This document shows, piece after piece, positions 55,194-63,023 of a stretch of DNA of 64,000 bases. The stretch spans positions 21,242 through 85,241 of the forward strand of contig MGQW01000007.1 of NCBI GenBank assembly GCA_001798885.1, read 5' to 3'. Under the pieces are notes generated by a model that searched no databases, was not told the DNA's origin, and worked only from the letters and a program-made list of their open reading frames with translations. Positions within the stretch are counted from its first letter, which is position 1. The number at the start of each line of letters is the position of its first letter. Position numbers and translations under genes: made by a program. The DNA is from Deltaproteobacteria bacterium RBG_16_64_85. Lineage in GTDB: Bacteria; Desulfobacterota; Deferrimicrobia; Deferrimicrobiales; Deferrimicrobiaceae.

Positions 55194-56147
55194 CTACTCC
55201 ACCAGCGGGATGCGGCTCTTGTTCCGTGCGAGCCACCCGTCGAAGGTTTGCAGCGAGGGGTTAAGGGCTCGGGCGACGTCGGGGTTGCGCGCGCCGCAGA
55301 AGACTTTCTCGAAGTCGCGCTTGAACTGGAACATGTTGCCGAGGTCCTCGGCGCCCGGAAAGCCGAAGCTGCGGTATACCTCGGGTGGCACGCTGTTGTA
55401 GCGCACCTCTTGACCCAGCGCCTTGGTGAGCGCGGCGGCCATCTGCGCGCCGGTCAAGTGCTCGCCGGCGATTCCGACGGTCTTGCCGATGAACTCGCGG
55501 CCCTTCTTGAAAATGCCGTAGGCGCACTTGCCGATGTCCTCGGCCGCGATGCCAGGGAGCTTCTTGTCGCCCATGGGCAGCGTGATCGCCAGATTGCCGT
55601 CCGGGCCCTTCTTGGGACCCATGCCGAAATAGATCATGTTGTCCCAGTAGAACGACGTCAGCAGGAACGTCGTCGGCAAACCGAGGTCGGTGAAGACCCG
55701 GTCGGCCTCGCCCTTGGAGTCGAAGTGCGGCACCTTGTACTTCCCCATGAGGGTGGGCATACGGCTGTCGCCGGGAGGAACCCACTTGCGCGTGTCTTCG
55801 AGGGTTGACCAGATGACGTGCTGGATGCCGGCGTGTTTCGCCGCATGGGCCATGGCGCTGGCCTCGGCAAATTCCTTCTCGGGCGAAAAGTGTGCCCAGA
55901 AGAAGGTGACACAGAATGCCCCGTGGGCGCCTTTGAACGCCCTCTTCAGGCTCTCCACATCGTCGACGTCGGCTGCGACAACTTCGGCGCCCAGCTCCGC
56001 CAGTTCTTTCGCCTTGTCGGAACGGACGTCTCTCGTAAGGGCGCGCACGGCGAAGCCGCCGCTCTTGTCGATCAAGACGGCCCGGGCCAGACCGCCGCCC
56101 TGCGCGCCGGTCGCACCCACCACCGCGATGATCTTCTTATCGGCCAT
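55194..56147 (-). CDS. NmrA-like NAD(P)-binding protein
   Basis: The 317-residue atypical SDR has the nucleotide loop VVGATGAQGGGLARAVL and FAVRALTRDV, and lacks the YxxxK catalytic pair, as in NmrA/HSCARG redox sensors or simple reductases. It is a single gene. GAGGAGAG lies before ATG 56147. Its closest kin, as far as pattern recognition allows, are scattered in bacteria and eukaryotes, so lateral transfer is possible. The 129 bases upstream of its stop (55065-55193) hold no gene. Confidence 0.8.
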   Translation of the reverse strand: MADKKIIAVVGATGAQGGGLARAVLIDKSGGFAVRALTRDVRSDKAKELAELGAEVVAADVDDVESLKRAFKGAHGAFCVTFFWAHFSPEKEFAEASAMAHAAKHAGIQHVIWSTLEDTRKWVPPGDSRMPTLMGKYKVPHFDSKGEADRVFTDLGLPTTFLLTSFYWDNMIYFGMGPKKGPDGNLAITLPMGDKKLPGIAAEDIGKCAYGIFKKGREFIGKTVGIAGEHLTGAQMAAALTKALGQEVRYNSVPPEVYRSFGFPGAEDLGNMFQFKRDFEKVFCGARNPDVARALNPSLQTFDGWLARNKSRIPLVE

Positions 56148-56339
56148 GGCAACTCTCCTCCCGGTGTTTCCCTATTCAAGCGTTGATGAAATATTGCCCC
56201 ACTTATTGAACCGGAATTCTCGATTTTTAACTAGGATGCCGAGTGCAGGATGCCGGATTCGGAGGGGATCGAACCGATGAGGGCTCATTACGAGGACAGA
56301 CTCGCAGGCGCCCTGGATTTTATCCGCGAGAACGTCTTG

Positions 56340-56603
56340 TCAGGCCTGCTTCCGCTTCAGCACCGGAACCCACTTGCTGTCCCGCCAGATGTAAACCCGG
56401 TCGTGCGTGATCTTCAGCCCGTTGGTGCCGTGATAGCGCATCAGGCGATGGCCGTCCGTACTGGTGATCCACATGGGTTCAGCAAGGTCTTTCCCCTTCT
56501 TCATCTCCAGGTAATGCACGGAGGCCACAATCGGAAGCCAAAGCGCCATCAGGAACCCAAGCAATACCACGACGCGTTTCACGAAGGATACGATTTTTTC
56601 CAT
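56340..56603 (-). CDS. small membrane-anchored protein with C-terminal YIWR...WVPVLKR motif
   Basis: The 87-residue protein has one transmembrane or signal-anchor helix (VVVLLGFLMALWLPIVASV) and ends with GLKITHDRVYIWRDSKWVPV followed by LKRKQA. This closely matches the tail of the 74-residue protein at 25860-26084, over about 25 positions. GGAGGGCCCC precedes ATG 56603. Unknown function; two paralogues in 31 kb suggest a lineage-specific family. Confidence 0.6.
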   Translation of the reverse strand: MEKIVSFVKRVVVLLGFLMALWLPIVASVHYLEMKKGKDLAEPMWITSTDGHRLMRYHGTNGLKITHDRVYIWRDSKWVPVLKRKQA

Positions 56604-57017
56604 GGGGCCCTCCGCCAACCGATCTCCGGTTCGCCGTCACCTGCTCCCCCGTGCATTCATGGCCTGCACCCAGTAAAAAAAATCATGGTTCGTGTCCGCC
56701 ACCGTCGTTCGGATGCCGAGATGTCAGGACTATTTTTTGCACTATGCATGCCACCGCCTGTCCTTAATATTCCATTGCTTTATTCAATATTTAGGTATCT
56801 TGAACCAAGGGACTGGGAAAATATTTCTATATATTTCCCCATGCTCTATCCTTTGTTTTCAATGGTTGGCTTTCCCGATTCCGGACAAACCACAACCATC
56901 TTCCCGGGGTCGATCAGATGATTCATCTCGTTTCATCGGATTTGGGGTACCATCAACGGAAGGAGCGGTGTAACGCAGTCATACCCCACGAACCCCGGAA
57001 AGGAGGAACTGTTCGCC
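56604..57017. other. AT-rich intergenic region
   Basis: This 414-base stretch between divergent small genes is AT-rich around 56750-56850 (runs such as TATTTCTATATATTTCC). It contains the ribosome binding site of the next gene at its end. I see no gene, RNA or repeat in it that I can support. Confidence 0.4.
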
Positions 57018-57512
57018 ATGATCAAGGTGAAAACCTTTACCTCCCAGCTCAAGATTCTCCATACCCGGCTCGAACTGGACGTATTGGACAAGGAGATCAA
57101 CGACTTTATCGTTTCCCGGGAGATCCGGAAGGTAATCTCCGTCAGCGATGCCCTCACCACGGGGGAAAAGGGGGAAACGATCGGCCTGATCCGGGTGTTG
57201 ACCTACGAAGAACCCGTTGCGGGATCCAGGGAACTTTACCAGGAGAAGATCGAAGCCACGCTCCAGGAGTGGGGCGAGGAGATCGAAAAGATCCGGAAGA
57301 AGGTCGACAAGCTCGGAGCGGAGACCCGGTTCAAGTACCGGGAGCAGATCGAAGACCTGCACGCCAGGCAGGAAGCGGCCAGGAAAAAGCTGGAGGACCT
57401 GAAGAGGACCGGCGGGGAGGCGTGGGAGGATCTTCGGAAAGGCGCGGAAACCGCCCTCGAGGAACTGAAAAAAGGCGTGGAAGGCGCCGTCGGAAAAATG
57501 AAAAAGAAGTGA
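57018..57512 (+). CDS. coiled-coil protein of unknown function
   Basis: The 164-residue protein has a short beta-rich N-terminus (IKVKTFTSQLKILHTRLELD, with HTRLELDVLDKEINDF). From about residue 75 it is a long lysine/glutamate-rich coiled coil ending KKK. No signal peptide. AAAGGAGG lies upstream of ATG 57018. It converges on the 97-residue SOS-linked gene, with five bases between stops. Function unknown. Confidence 0.62.
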   Translation: MIKVKTFTSQLKILHTRLELDVLDKEINDFIVSREIRKVISVSDALTTGEKGETIGLIRVLTYEEPVAGSRELYQEKIEATLQEWGEEIEKIRKKVDKLGAETRFKYREQIEDLHARQEAARKKLEDLKRTGGEAWEDLRKGAETALEELKKGVEGAVGKMKKK

Positions 57513-57516
57513 CCGG

Positions 57517-57810
57517 TCAGCTTCCGCCGGGGCATTCTCCCCCCCTCTCCGCCAGCCGCCGTTCGAGTTCCTCGACCCTTCGCGACAGTTCCCGCACCGT
57601 CCGGCGCTCCTCGATGAGGATGCTCATCAGGATCGCCTCGAAGGGAACGGCTCTCCCCGCGCAGGTGCAGGCCGCGGTGTGGTACCGGGCCGCCGCGAAC
57701 AGCGCGTCGAAGAGTCCTTGGTCCTCCCGGCGCAGGGCACGGCGGAACCCCTTCCACGACTCCTCCTCGCGGTAGAGTTCCTGGGTGAAGGGGAGGACGG
57801 TGCGGCCCAT
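57517..57810 (-). CDS. 97-residue helical protein, last gene of the second LexA-controlled unit
   Basis: The protein is mainly helical (REEESWKGFRRALRREDQGL, LFAAARYHTAACTCAGRAVP) and ends with a coiled coil (RRVEELERRLAERGGE). I recognise no family. It begins three bases after the RecA-like gene stop, so it is co-transcribed and presumably works with it, perhaps as an adaptor. Cysteines at about 48 and 50 are its only unusual residues. Confidence 0.6.
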   Translation of the reverse strand: MGRTVLPFTQELYREEESWKGFRRALRREDQGLFDALFAAARYHTAACTCAGRAVPFEAILMSILIEERRTVRELSRRVEELERRLAERGGECPGGS

Positions 57811-57813
57811 CTT

Positions 57814-58458
57814 TTAGGACTCTCCCCGCGCGAGCCGCGCCCCCGTGCGGCACAGCTCCCACGCCCAGCGGCCGTCCTCCCCCTTCAGGAGGAGGACGGG
57901 ATCGGCCGTCCGGACGAGGTGGCGGAAGAACCCCGCCCGGTCGGCGGGGACAGGCCCCACGGCGTAATACCCTCCCTTCGCCGGCAGGTCCCCTTTCCCG
58001 ACGAGGACGACCCGCGTCCCCGCGAGGGCAAGTCTCCGCAGCGCGGAGAGACAGTTCCGGAAGACGCGGCACGCCTCCGCGTACGGCACGTCGGCGTCGG
58101 CGAACGTCTCCGGGAGACCCAGGACCAGGGCAAGCCGAGCGTCGAACCGGGCCAGTGCCTCCGGCAGGCGGCGAGACAGAAGCGCCTCCATCTGGTGGCA
58201 GGTGAACGCCCGGGAGATGCGGATCCGGGACAAGGCCTCTCTCCCGTCTCCCCCGCTCGCCCGGGCCGCCCTGGCGATCTCGTACGGGTCGAACCGGTTC
58301 CCGCCGTCCACGGCCACCACCGCCTCGCCGCAAAGAAGCGGTCGGGCCAGCGCCCGAAGCGCCAGCCCGCACGCGCCGTCCCCGAAGATCCCGGCCATCT
58401 TCCCGGGGTGCGGGGAGAGACAGAGGGAGGACGCGCGCTCTATGTCGAGCAAGGGCAC
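57814..58458 (-). CDS. RecA/RadB-fold protein without Walker A lysine (ImuA/SulA-like)
   Basis: The 214-residue protein follows RecA-fold order: GIFGDGACGLAL where a P-loop would be, then VVAVDGGNRFDPYEIARAAR and IRISRAFTCHQMEALLSRRL, which resemble archaeal RadB/Rad51 motifs. The Walker A lysine and threonine are absent, and the Walker B position (ALVLGLPETF) has no acidic residue, so ATP hydrolysis is unlikely. This is like ImuA and SulA, RecA-fold SOS proteins. GTG 58458 has AGGAG seven bases upstream, inside the lexA remnant. It is driven by the operator at 58604-58620. Confidence 0.72.
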   Translation of the reverse strand: MPLLDIERASSLCLSPHPGKMAGIFGDGACGLALRALARPLLCGEAVVAVDGGNRFDPYEIARAARASGGDGREALSRIRISRAFTCHQMEALLSRRLPEALARFDARLALVLGLPETFADADVPYAEACRVFRNCLSALRRLALAGTRVVLVGKGDLPAKGGYYAVGPVPADRAGFFRHLVRTADPVLLLKGEDGRWAWELCRTGARLARGES

Positions 58459-58604
58459 GGGAGGCTCCTGGAATTTCCGGTAGACGCCGACGACTTTCCC
58501 CGCGACGCGGAAGGCAGGGGCGCCGGGGCGAACCGGTGGCGCTCCACGAACTCCCGGAGGAAGTCGAGGACCCGTCGCTGCATCGTGGTCAGGGGAGCAA
58601 CCAT
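58440..58604 (-). pseudogene. internally deleted second lexA
   Basis: ATG 58604 starts a LexA N-terminus (TTMQRRVLDFLREFVERHRF then AP), closely matching residues 1-27 of the intact LexA. The sequence then jumps, out of frame, to the LexA C-terminus APAFRVAGKVVGVYRKF (compare PSFRIAGKVIGVFRKV in the intact copy). About 155 residues are lost, including the cleavage site and catalytic dyad. The starting frame ends at TAG 58440-58442 after 54 codons. The promoter, operator and start are kept and now serve the RecA-like gene. Confidence 0.8.
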
Positions 58605-58620
58605 ATATGTAGGTTAACAT
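58604..58620 (-). promoter_or_regulatory. second copy of the LexA-type operator
   Basis: On the minus strand the core GTATGTTAACCTAC (58621 to 58608) stands four bases before ATG 58604, with the same sequence and spacing as at the intact lexA. The start codon again lacks a Shine-Dalgarno sequence. Confidence 0.72.
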
Positions 58621-58675
58621 ACGTGCCGGGAAAATGGAAAGGGGGCAGCGCCGGTCGCGGAGAAAGAATCGGGCG

Positions 58676-59347
58676 CTACGGAAGCGGGGCGATGCACCCC
58701 TCGTCGTCGACGGAGGGGCTGTTCACCCGGGGGCTGATGGGGAAGGCGACCATCTCCTCCGGCGGGAACGGGACGAGGAGGGGCGCCAGGGAACCCGGAT
58801 CCCCGGCCGAGGGGTCGAGCCACCGGTCGTACTTCCCGGGGTCGAGGATCACCGGCATTCGGTCGTGGACCGGGGCCAGCACGGTATTCGCCGCGGTCGT
58901 CAGGATGGCGCACGTCTCGGCGACGCTCCCGTCCTCCCCTTCCCACCGGTCCCATAATCCGGCGAAGGCAAAGATCCGCTCGTCGCGCATCCGGATGTAG
59001 TACGGCTGCTTCCGGCGCTCCTGGCGTTGCCACTCGTAGAACCCGTTGGCCGGAACCAGGCAACGCCGGCGGCGGAAGGCGTTGCGGAAGGCCGGCTTTT
59101 CGCGGACGGTTTCGGCGCGGGCGTTGATGAGACGGTTTCCCATGGCCTGGTCCTTCGCCCATGAGGGGATCAGACCCCAGCGAAGGAACGCCAGTTCCCG
59201 GGCGCTCCCCGAAGAGGAAGTTCTCACCGCCGCCACAGGCTGGCTTGGTGCGATATTGAATCGCGGCGTAAGAGGAGGAATCGCTCCAAGATCGAAAATC
59301 TTGGCGAGCACTCGATCCGGTTCGAAAAGCGTGAAGCGTCCGCACAT
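58676..59347 (-). CDS. SRAP-domain DNA-protein-crosslink protein (YedK/HMCES family)
   Basis: The 223-residue protein starts MCGRFTLF, placing the catalytic Cys2 directly after the initiator Met. It has the family motifs RFNIAPSQPVAAVR, LINARAETVREKPAFRNAF, GFYEWQ and the catalytic His in HDRMPVIL. SRAP proteins crosslink covalently to abasic sites in single-stranded DNA and shield them. The short inverted repeat GAATC-TTAC-GATTC lies 20-35 bases upstream on the minus strand. Position next to the LexA-controlled genes fits an SOS role. Confidence 0.93.
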   Translation of the reverse strand: MCGRFTLFEPDRVLAKIFDLGAIPPLTPRFNIAPSQPVAAVRTSSSGSARELAFLRWGLIPSWAKDQAMGNRLINARAETVREKPAFRNAFRRRRCLVPANGFYEWQRQERRKQPYYIRMRDERIFAFAGLWDRWEGEDGSVAETCAILTTAANTVLAPVHDRMPVILDPGKYDRWLDPSAGDPGSLAPLLVPFPPEEMVAFPISPRVNSPSVDDEGCIAPLP

Positions 59348-59476
59348 GGCAGATCCCGCAGAAGTACACGAATCGTAAGATTCTACCCCATCCGGGCTCG
59401 TGCTTCTCCCCCCCATCGCGTCCGGGCCGCCTCGGCGCATCCCGGCCTACTTCCAGGCGTACCGGACATGACGTCT

Positions 59477-60040
59477 TCACCGGCTCCCCAGCATCCCGTT
59501 CTTGAGGCTCTCGTCGGCCGGCTTCGGCCCGACGTAGATCAGCAGGATCGCTTGGCTGAGCTTCGCGGACCGGAGCGTCCCCAGCACCTTGCCGTTGTGC
59601 CTGGCGACGACCGTCCCGTCGGCGCCCAGGACCAGGTCGACGGTGTCCCCCTTCATAAAATCGGCGGTGAAGAAGGAGAGGAAGGTCTTCGCATCGCCGG
59701 AGAGCGCCACGTCGGGGGCGTTATTGGCGAACCCTTCGGCGAACGCCCCGGTGATCTTCTCCTTTTCTACCTTGCTGTGCAGGAAATGCATCCGGAGGAG
59801 CTTGTCGTCGGGGTTCTGCAGCAGTTCCTCCGGCGCGGAAACCCGCTTCGCGGTGTACAAGGCACCTACGTATACCTTGATGAAGAACTTCTTGCGGATG
59901 CCGTATCCGTTCAGCGTCAGCGTCCTTTCGTTGACGCTGACGGTCGGATCGAGGGTGGTCCCGGACACCTCTACGGCATCGGCGTTCACGGAGAGCAGAA
60001 GGAACAACATCCCCAAGGCAGCCAACATTCTCTTGCTCAT
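59477..60040 (-). CDS. exported chalcone-isomerase-like protein
   Basis: The 187-residue protein has a signal peptide (LAALGMLFLLLSVNADA) and a chalcone-isomerase-like fold pattern (NGYGIRKKFFIKVYVGALY, FMKGDTVDLVLGADGTVV). Bacterial members are not flavonoid enzymes and have unknown periplasmic roles, possibly fatty-acid binding. AAGGAGGAGAT precedes ATG 60040. It is downstream of the DNA glycosylase gene, with a 35-base gap. Confidence 0.8.
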   Translation of the reverse strand: MSKRMLAALGMLFLLLSVNADAVEVSGTTLDPTVSVNERTLTLNGYGIRKKFFIKVYVGALYTAKRVSAPEELLQNPDDKLLRMHFLHSKVEKEKITGAFAEGFANNAPDVALSGDAKTFLSFFTADFMKGDTVDLVLGADGTVVARHNGKVLGTLRSAKLSQAILLIYVGPKPADESLKNGMLGSR

Positions 60041-60075
60041 ATCTCCTCCTTCACAATCCTCGCGGATTTTCAACG

Positions 60076-60636
60076 CTATTGCTTCGAGACGAACGGGTTG
60101 CCTCTTATATAAAACCTCAAGAGCCTCTTCGCCCAACGCCCGGCGTAGTCAACGCCGACTCGCGGCCTTTTGACGATCCCCGGAGATTCGGTCTTGGGCA
60201 GATCGGCAATATAAAATTCCTCGCTGGTAAGATCGTGTTGGTTGAGGCGCCTATCGATATGCATTGCTTTGCACAGCCGGCCGGGGCCCTGGGTGCGGCC
60301 TTCAACGTTTTTCACAGGCTCGATCGCCCGCAACAACACTGCGGACGCATGGCCTTCGCGCTCGGTCACGACATTCATGCAGTAATACATTCCATAGACC
60401 ATGTATACATAAGCGTGGCCCGGTGGACCGAACATGACTCTCGTTCGCTCTGTCAGCCCCTTGGATGAATGCGCTGCGAGGTCGTGAGGCCCCAGATACG
60501 CCTCGACTTCCACGATCCCGCCGATGCGCTCCACGCCTCCCGACACATGAACCAGGTATTTCCCGAGCAATTCCCTGGCGACCATGATGGTGTCGCGATC
60601 ATAAAATGCGAGCGGCAGTTTTCGCATCCTTTTCAT
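60076..60636 (-). CDS. 3-methyladenine DNA glycosylase (AAG/MPG family)
   Basis: The 186-residue enzyme has VEVEAYLGPHDLAAHSSKG with the catalytic Glu, then GPPGHAYVYMVYGMYYCMN and QGPGRLCKAM, all signatures of the MPG fold. It excises alkylated and deaminated purines in base-excision repair. ATG 60636 (or 60627) is preceded by GGACAGG. It is 37 bases after the zinc-ribbon gene. Together with SRAP it makes this a DNA-repair neighbourhood. Confidence 0.93.
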   Translation of the reverse strand: MKRMRKLPLAFYDRDTIMVARELLGKYLVHVSGGVERIGGIVEVEAYLGPHDLAAHSSKGLTERTRVMFGPPGHAYVYMVYGMYYCMNVVTEREGHASAVLLRAIEPVKNVEGRTQGPGRLCKAMHIDRRLNQHDLTSEEFYIADLPKTESPGIVKRPRVGVDYAGRWAKRLLRFYIRGNPFVSKQ

Positions 60637-60673
60637 CCTGTCCGGAAAGTTTTTCACATCCGGGAGGTCGGCG

Positions 60674-60988
60674 CTATTCCAGGTCGATGTCGCGAATCGG
60701 CTTGGGGGCCGGTTCGTCCTTCGCTTTTTCGAGAAAGTCCTTGAACTTCTTTTCCATCGTGGCACCGCGCCCCTTGTCCGCCTCGACGATCTGCCGGTAT
60801 CGCTCGTGGATGCGGGACGACTCTTCCTGAAGGACCTGCTGGGCGTTCTTCAGGTCGGCCTCCTTGCGCAGGTTGACAGGCTCTCTGCTTTCCAGGACGA
60901 CACCACGCGCGGCATCGATGACGAGGTGCGTCCCGCAGCACGGGCAGTCCACCTTGACGACGGGCTTGCTTTCAACCGGATCGGACAT
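60674..60988 (-). CDS. zinc-ribbon/coiled-coil small protein
   Basis: The 104-residue protein has a CPCC motif (VKVDCPCCGTHLVID) suited to metal binding, then a charged coiled coil (residues ~45-95). GGGGGAG lies eight bases before ATG 60988. It is the first gene of the unit with the DNA glycosylase. Function unknown; nucleic-acid binding is a guess. Confidence 0.62.
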   Translation of the reverse strand: MSDPVESKPVVKVDCPCCGTHLVIDAARGVVLESREPVNLRKEADLKNAQQVLQEESSRIHERYRQIVEADKGRGATMEKKFKDFLEKAKDEPAPKPIRDIDLE

Positions 60989-61171
60989 GGTCACCACTCC
61001 CCCGTGGCACGAAATGTTCCTATTATACGGCTAATTGGCGCATCGTTTTCAAATGGCATGAAAGCAACCCCAAGGAACGGAAGAAACTAAAGATTGGCAC
61101 ACGCACGCGGTGGATCCTTGATAGAATTCTACCTTGAAACCCGCTTGGACATCCCATTGAGGAGGTTGACC

Positions 61172-62785
61172 ATGAGCGGCCGCTTGAGTGGCAACCGGGC
61201 CGACGACCTGTCCTTCCACGGAATCCGGAAGGCCGAAGCCGTATGGTGGAACCTTTCGGTCTCCGCCCTGGTCGAGCATTCCGTGAGGCGGCGCGAAGGA
61301 CACCTGGCGGCAGCCGGTCCGCTCGTCGTGCGGACCGGGGAGTATACGGGCCGGTCTCCGTACGACCGTTTCTTCGTCCGGGAGCCCGGAAGCGAAGGGT
61401 CGATCTTTTGGGGGAAGGTCAACCGCCCCTTCGACGCCGACAAATTCGAATCGCTCCGGGCGCGGCTCTTCGCCTACCTCGAGGGGAGGGAGCTCTTCGT
61501 CCAGGAGTGCCACGTCGGGGCGGACGAAGGACACCGGCTCCCGATCCGGATCATCACCGAGATGGCGTGGCACAGCCTCTTCGCCCGGAACATGTTCCTT
61601 CCGGTGACGGACCGGGAGGCGCTCCTGGCGCACGTGCCCGGGTTCACGGTCATCAGCGCCCCCGGCTTTCATTCCCGCCCCGAGATGGACGGGACGCGCA
61701 GCGAGGTCTTCATCCTGATCCACTTCGGCCGCAAGGAAGTGCTGATCGGCGGAAGCCTCTACGCGGGCGAGATCAAGAAGTCGATCTTCACCGTGATGAA
61801 CTACCTGCTTCCGGCGCAAGGCGTCCTTCCGATGCACTGCGCCGCAAGCTACGGGCGCGACGAGCAAGACGTGGCGGTCCTCTTCGGCCTCTCGGGCACG
61901 GGGAAGACCACCCTCTCCGCAGACCCGGAGCGGACGCTGGTGGGGGACGACGAGCACGGCTGGAGCCAACGCGGCGTCTTCAATTTCGAGGGCGGCTGCT
62001 ATGCCAAGGTGATCAAGCTCTCCCCCGAATTGGAGCCGGAGATCCACCGGACGACCGGGATGTTCGGGACGATCCTCGAAAACGTGGGGATGGACACGGA
62101 GTCGCGGCGGATCGACCTCTACGATGCGACCCTAACCGAAAACACCCGCGCCTCCTACCCGCTCTCCTCCATCCCCCGGGTGTCTCCCCGCGGCGCGGTC
62201 GGCCATCCGAAGCACATCGTGATGCTGACGGCGGACGCCTTCGGAGTACTCCCCCCGATCTCGGCGATGACGACCGACCAGGCGATGTACCACTTCCTCT
62301 CGGGCTACACGGCCAAGGTGGCGGGAACCGAGCGGGGGGTCGTGGAGCCGCAGGCGACGTTCAGCGCCTGTTTCGGCGCCCCTTTCATGGCGCTTCACCC
62401 CTCCGTCTACGCGAAGCTCCTCGGTGAGAAGGTCGCCAGGCACAAGGTCACGGCCTGGCTGGTCAATACGGGTTGGACCGGCGGTCCGTATGGCACGGGA
62501 CACCGGATGAGCATCGGCCACACCCGTACGATGCTCCGGGCCGCGCTCACCGGGAAACTGGACAGCGTCGAGACGCGGGATGACCCGGTGTTCGGGCTGC
62601 GCGTGCCGGGGAGCTGCCCGGACGTGCCGTCCGAGGTCCTTGACCCGCGGTCGACCTGGAAGGATCGCGCGGCCTATGACGAGACGGCGCGCAAGCTGGC
62701 CGGGATGTTCGAAGAGAACTTTGCCCAATACGCGGAGCAGGTGGATCCGCGGGTCCGGGCCGCGGGGGTCCGTAAGCCGGGCTGA
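61172..62785 (+). CDS. pckA: phosphoenolpyruvate carboxykinase (ATP)
   Basis: The 537-residue enzyme converts oxaloacetate and ATP to phosphoenolpyruvate and CO2, the first step of gluconeogenesis. Visible are the P-loop FGLSGTGKTTLSADPER, the metal-site DDEHGWS, NFEGGCYAK, and the substrate region NTGWTGGPYGTGHRMSI. GAGGAGG at 61159-61165 sets ATG 61172. With mdh it links the TCA cycle to sugar synthesis. The 3' 239 bases are overlapped antisense by the ferritin-like gene. Confidence 0.95.
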   Translation: MSGRLSGNRADDLSFHGIRKAEAVWWNLSVSALVEHSVRRREGHLAAAGPLVVRTGEYTGRSPYDRFFVREPGSEGSIFWGKVNRPFDADKFESLRARLFAYLEGRELFVQECHVGADEGHRLPIRIITEMAWHSLFARNMFLPVTDREALLAHVPGFTVISAPGFHSRPEMDGTRSEVFILIHFGRKEVLIGGSLYAGEIKKSIFTVMNYLLPAQGVLPMHCAASYGRDEQDVAVLFGLSGTGKTTLSADPERTLVGDDEHGWSQRGVFNFEGGCYAKVIKLSPELEPEIHRTTGMFGTILENVGMDTESRRIDLYDATLTENTRASYPLSSIPRVSPRGAVGHPKHIVMLTADAFGVLPPISAMTTDQAMYHFLSGYTAKVAGTERGVVEPQATFSACFGAPFMALHPSVYAKLLGEKVARHKVTAWLVNTGWTGGPYGTGHRMSIGHTRTMLRAALTGKLDSVETRDDPVFGLRVPGSCPDVPSEVLDPRSTWKDRAAYDETARKLAGMFEENFAQYAEQVDPRVRAAGVRKPG

Positions 62786-63023
62786 CGAATCGGCCACCGA
62801 CGTGATCCTCGGCTGATTGCTCCATCGTGAATTCCTGCATGTCGAACCAGAAACCGTTCTGGCCGATCGAGTCGATTTCAGCGCGCAGGATCTTCCTGTG
62901 CCGTTCCTCCTCCTTGGCCAACGCGAGAAACATCTCTTTCGCCTCTGGAGCGTGCGACTTTGCGGCCAGGTCGAGGGAAAACCCGTTCGCGATGATCTCG
63001 CGCTCGACCAATAGCAAGCCCAT
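62547..63023 (-). CDS. ferritin-like (rubrerythrin-type) protein reading antisense into pckA
   Basis: The first ~75 residues (VEREIIANGFSLDLAAKSHA, LAKEEERHRKILRAEI, GFWFDMQEFTMEQ) form the helical C-terminal half of a rubrerythrin-like domain with an ExxH pair. The expected end is near FTMEQ, but the next codon is TCA. The frame continues for ~80 low-complexity, Arg/Pro-rich residues opposite the pckA 3' end. A single base change (TGA or TAA to TCA) would explain it. ATG 63023 overlaps the upstream stop as TGATG. Confidence 0.6.
   Translation of the reverse strand: MGLLLVEREIIANGFSLDLAAKSHAPEAKEMFLALAKEEERHRKILRAEIDSIGQNGFWFDMQEFTMEQSAEDHVGGRFVSPAYGPPRPGPADPPAPRIGQSSLRTSRPACAPSRHRPRDPSRSTAGQGPRTARPGSSPARAARTPGHPASRRCPVSR

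Noticed and set aside
56260..56300. tRNA T-arm-like sequence (GGATCGAACC) on either strand
   Set aside because: No matching T-stem, anticodon arm or acceptor stem could be built.
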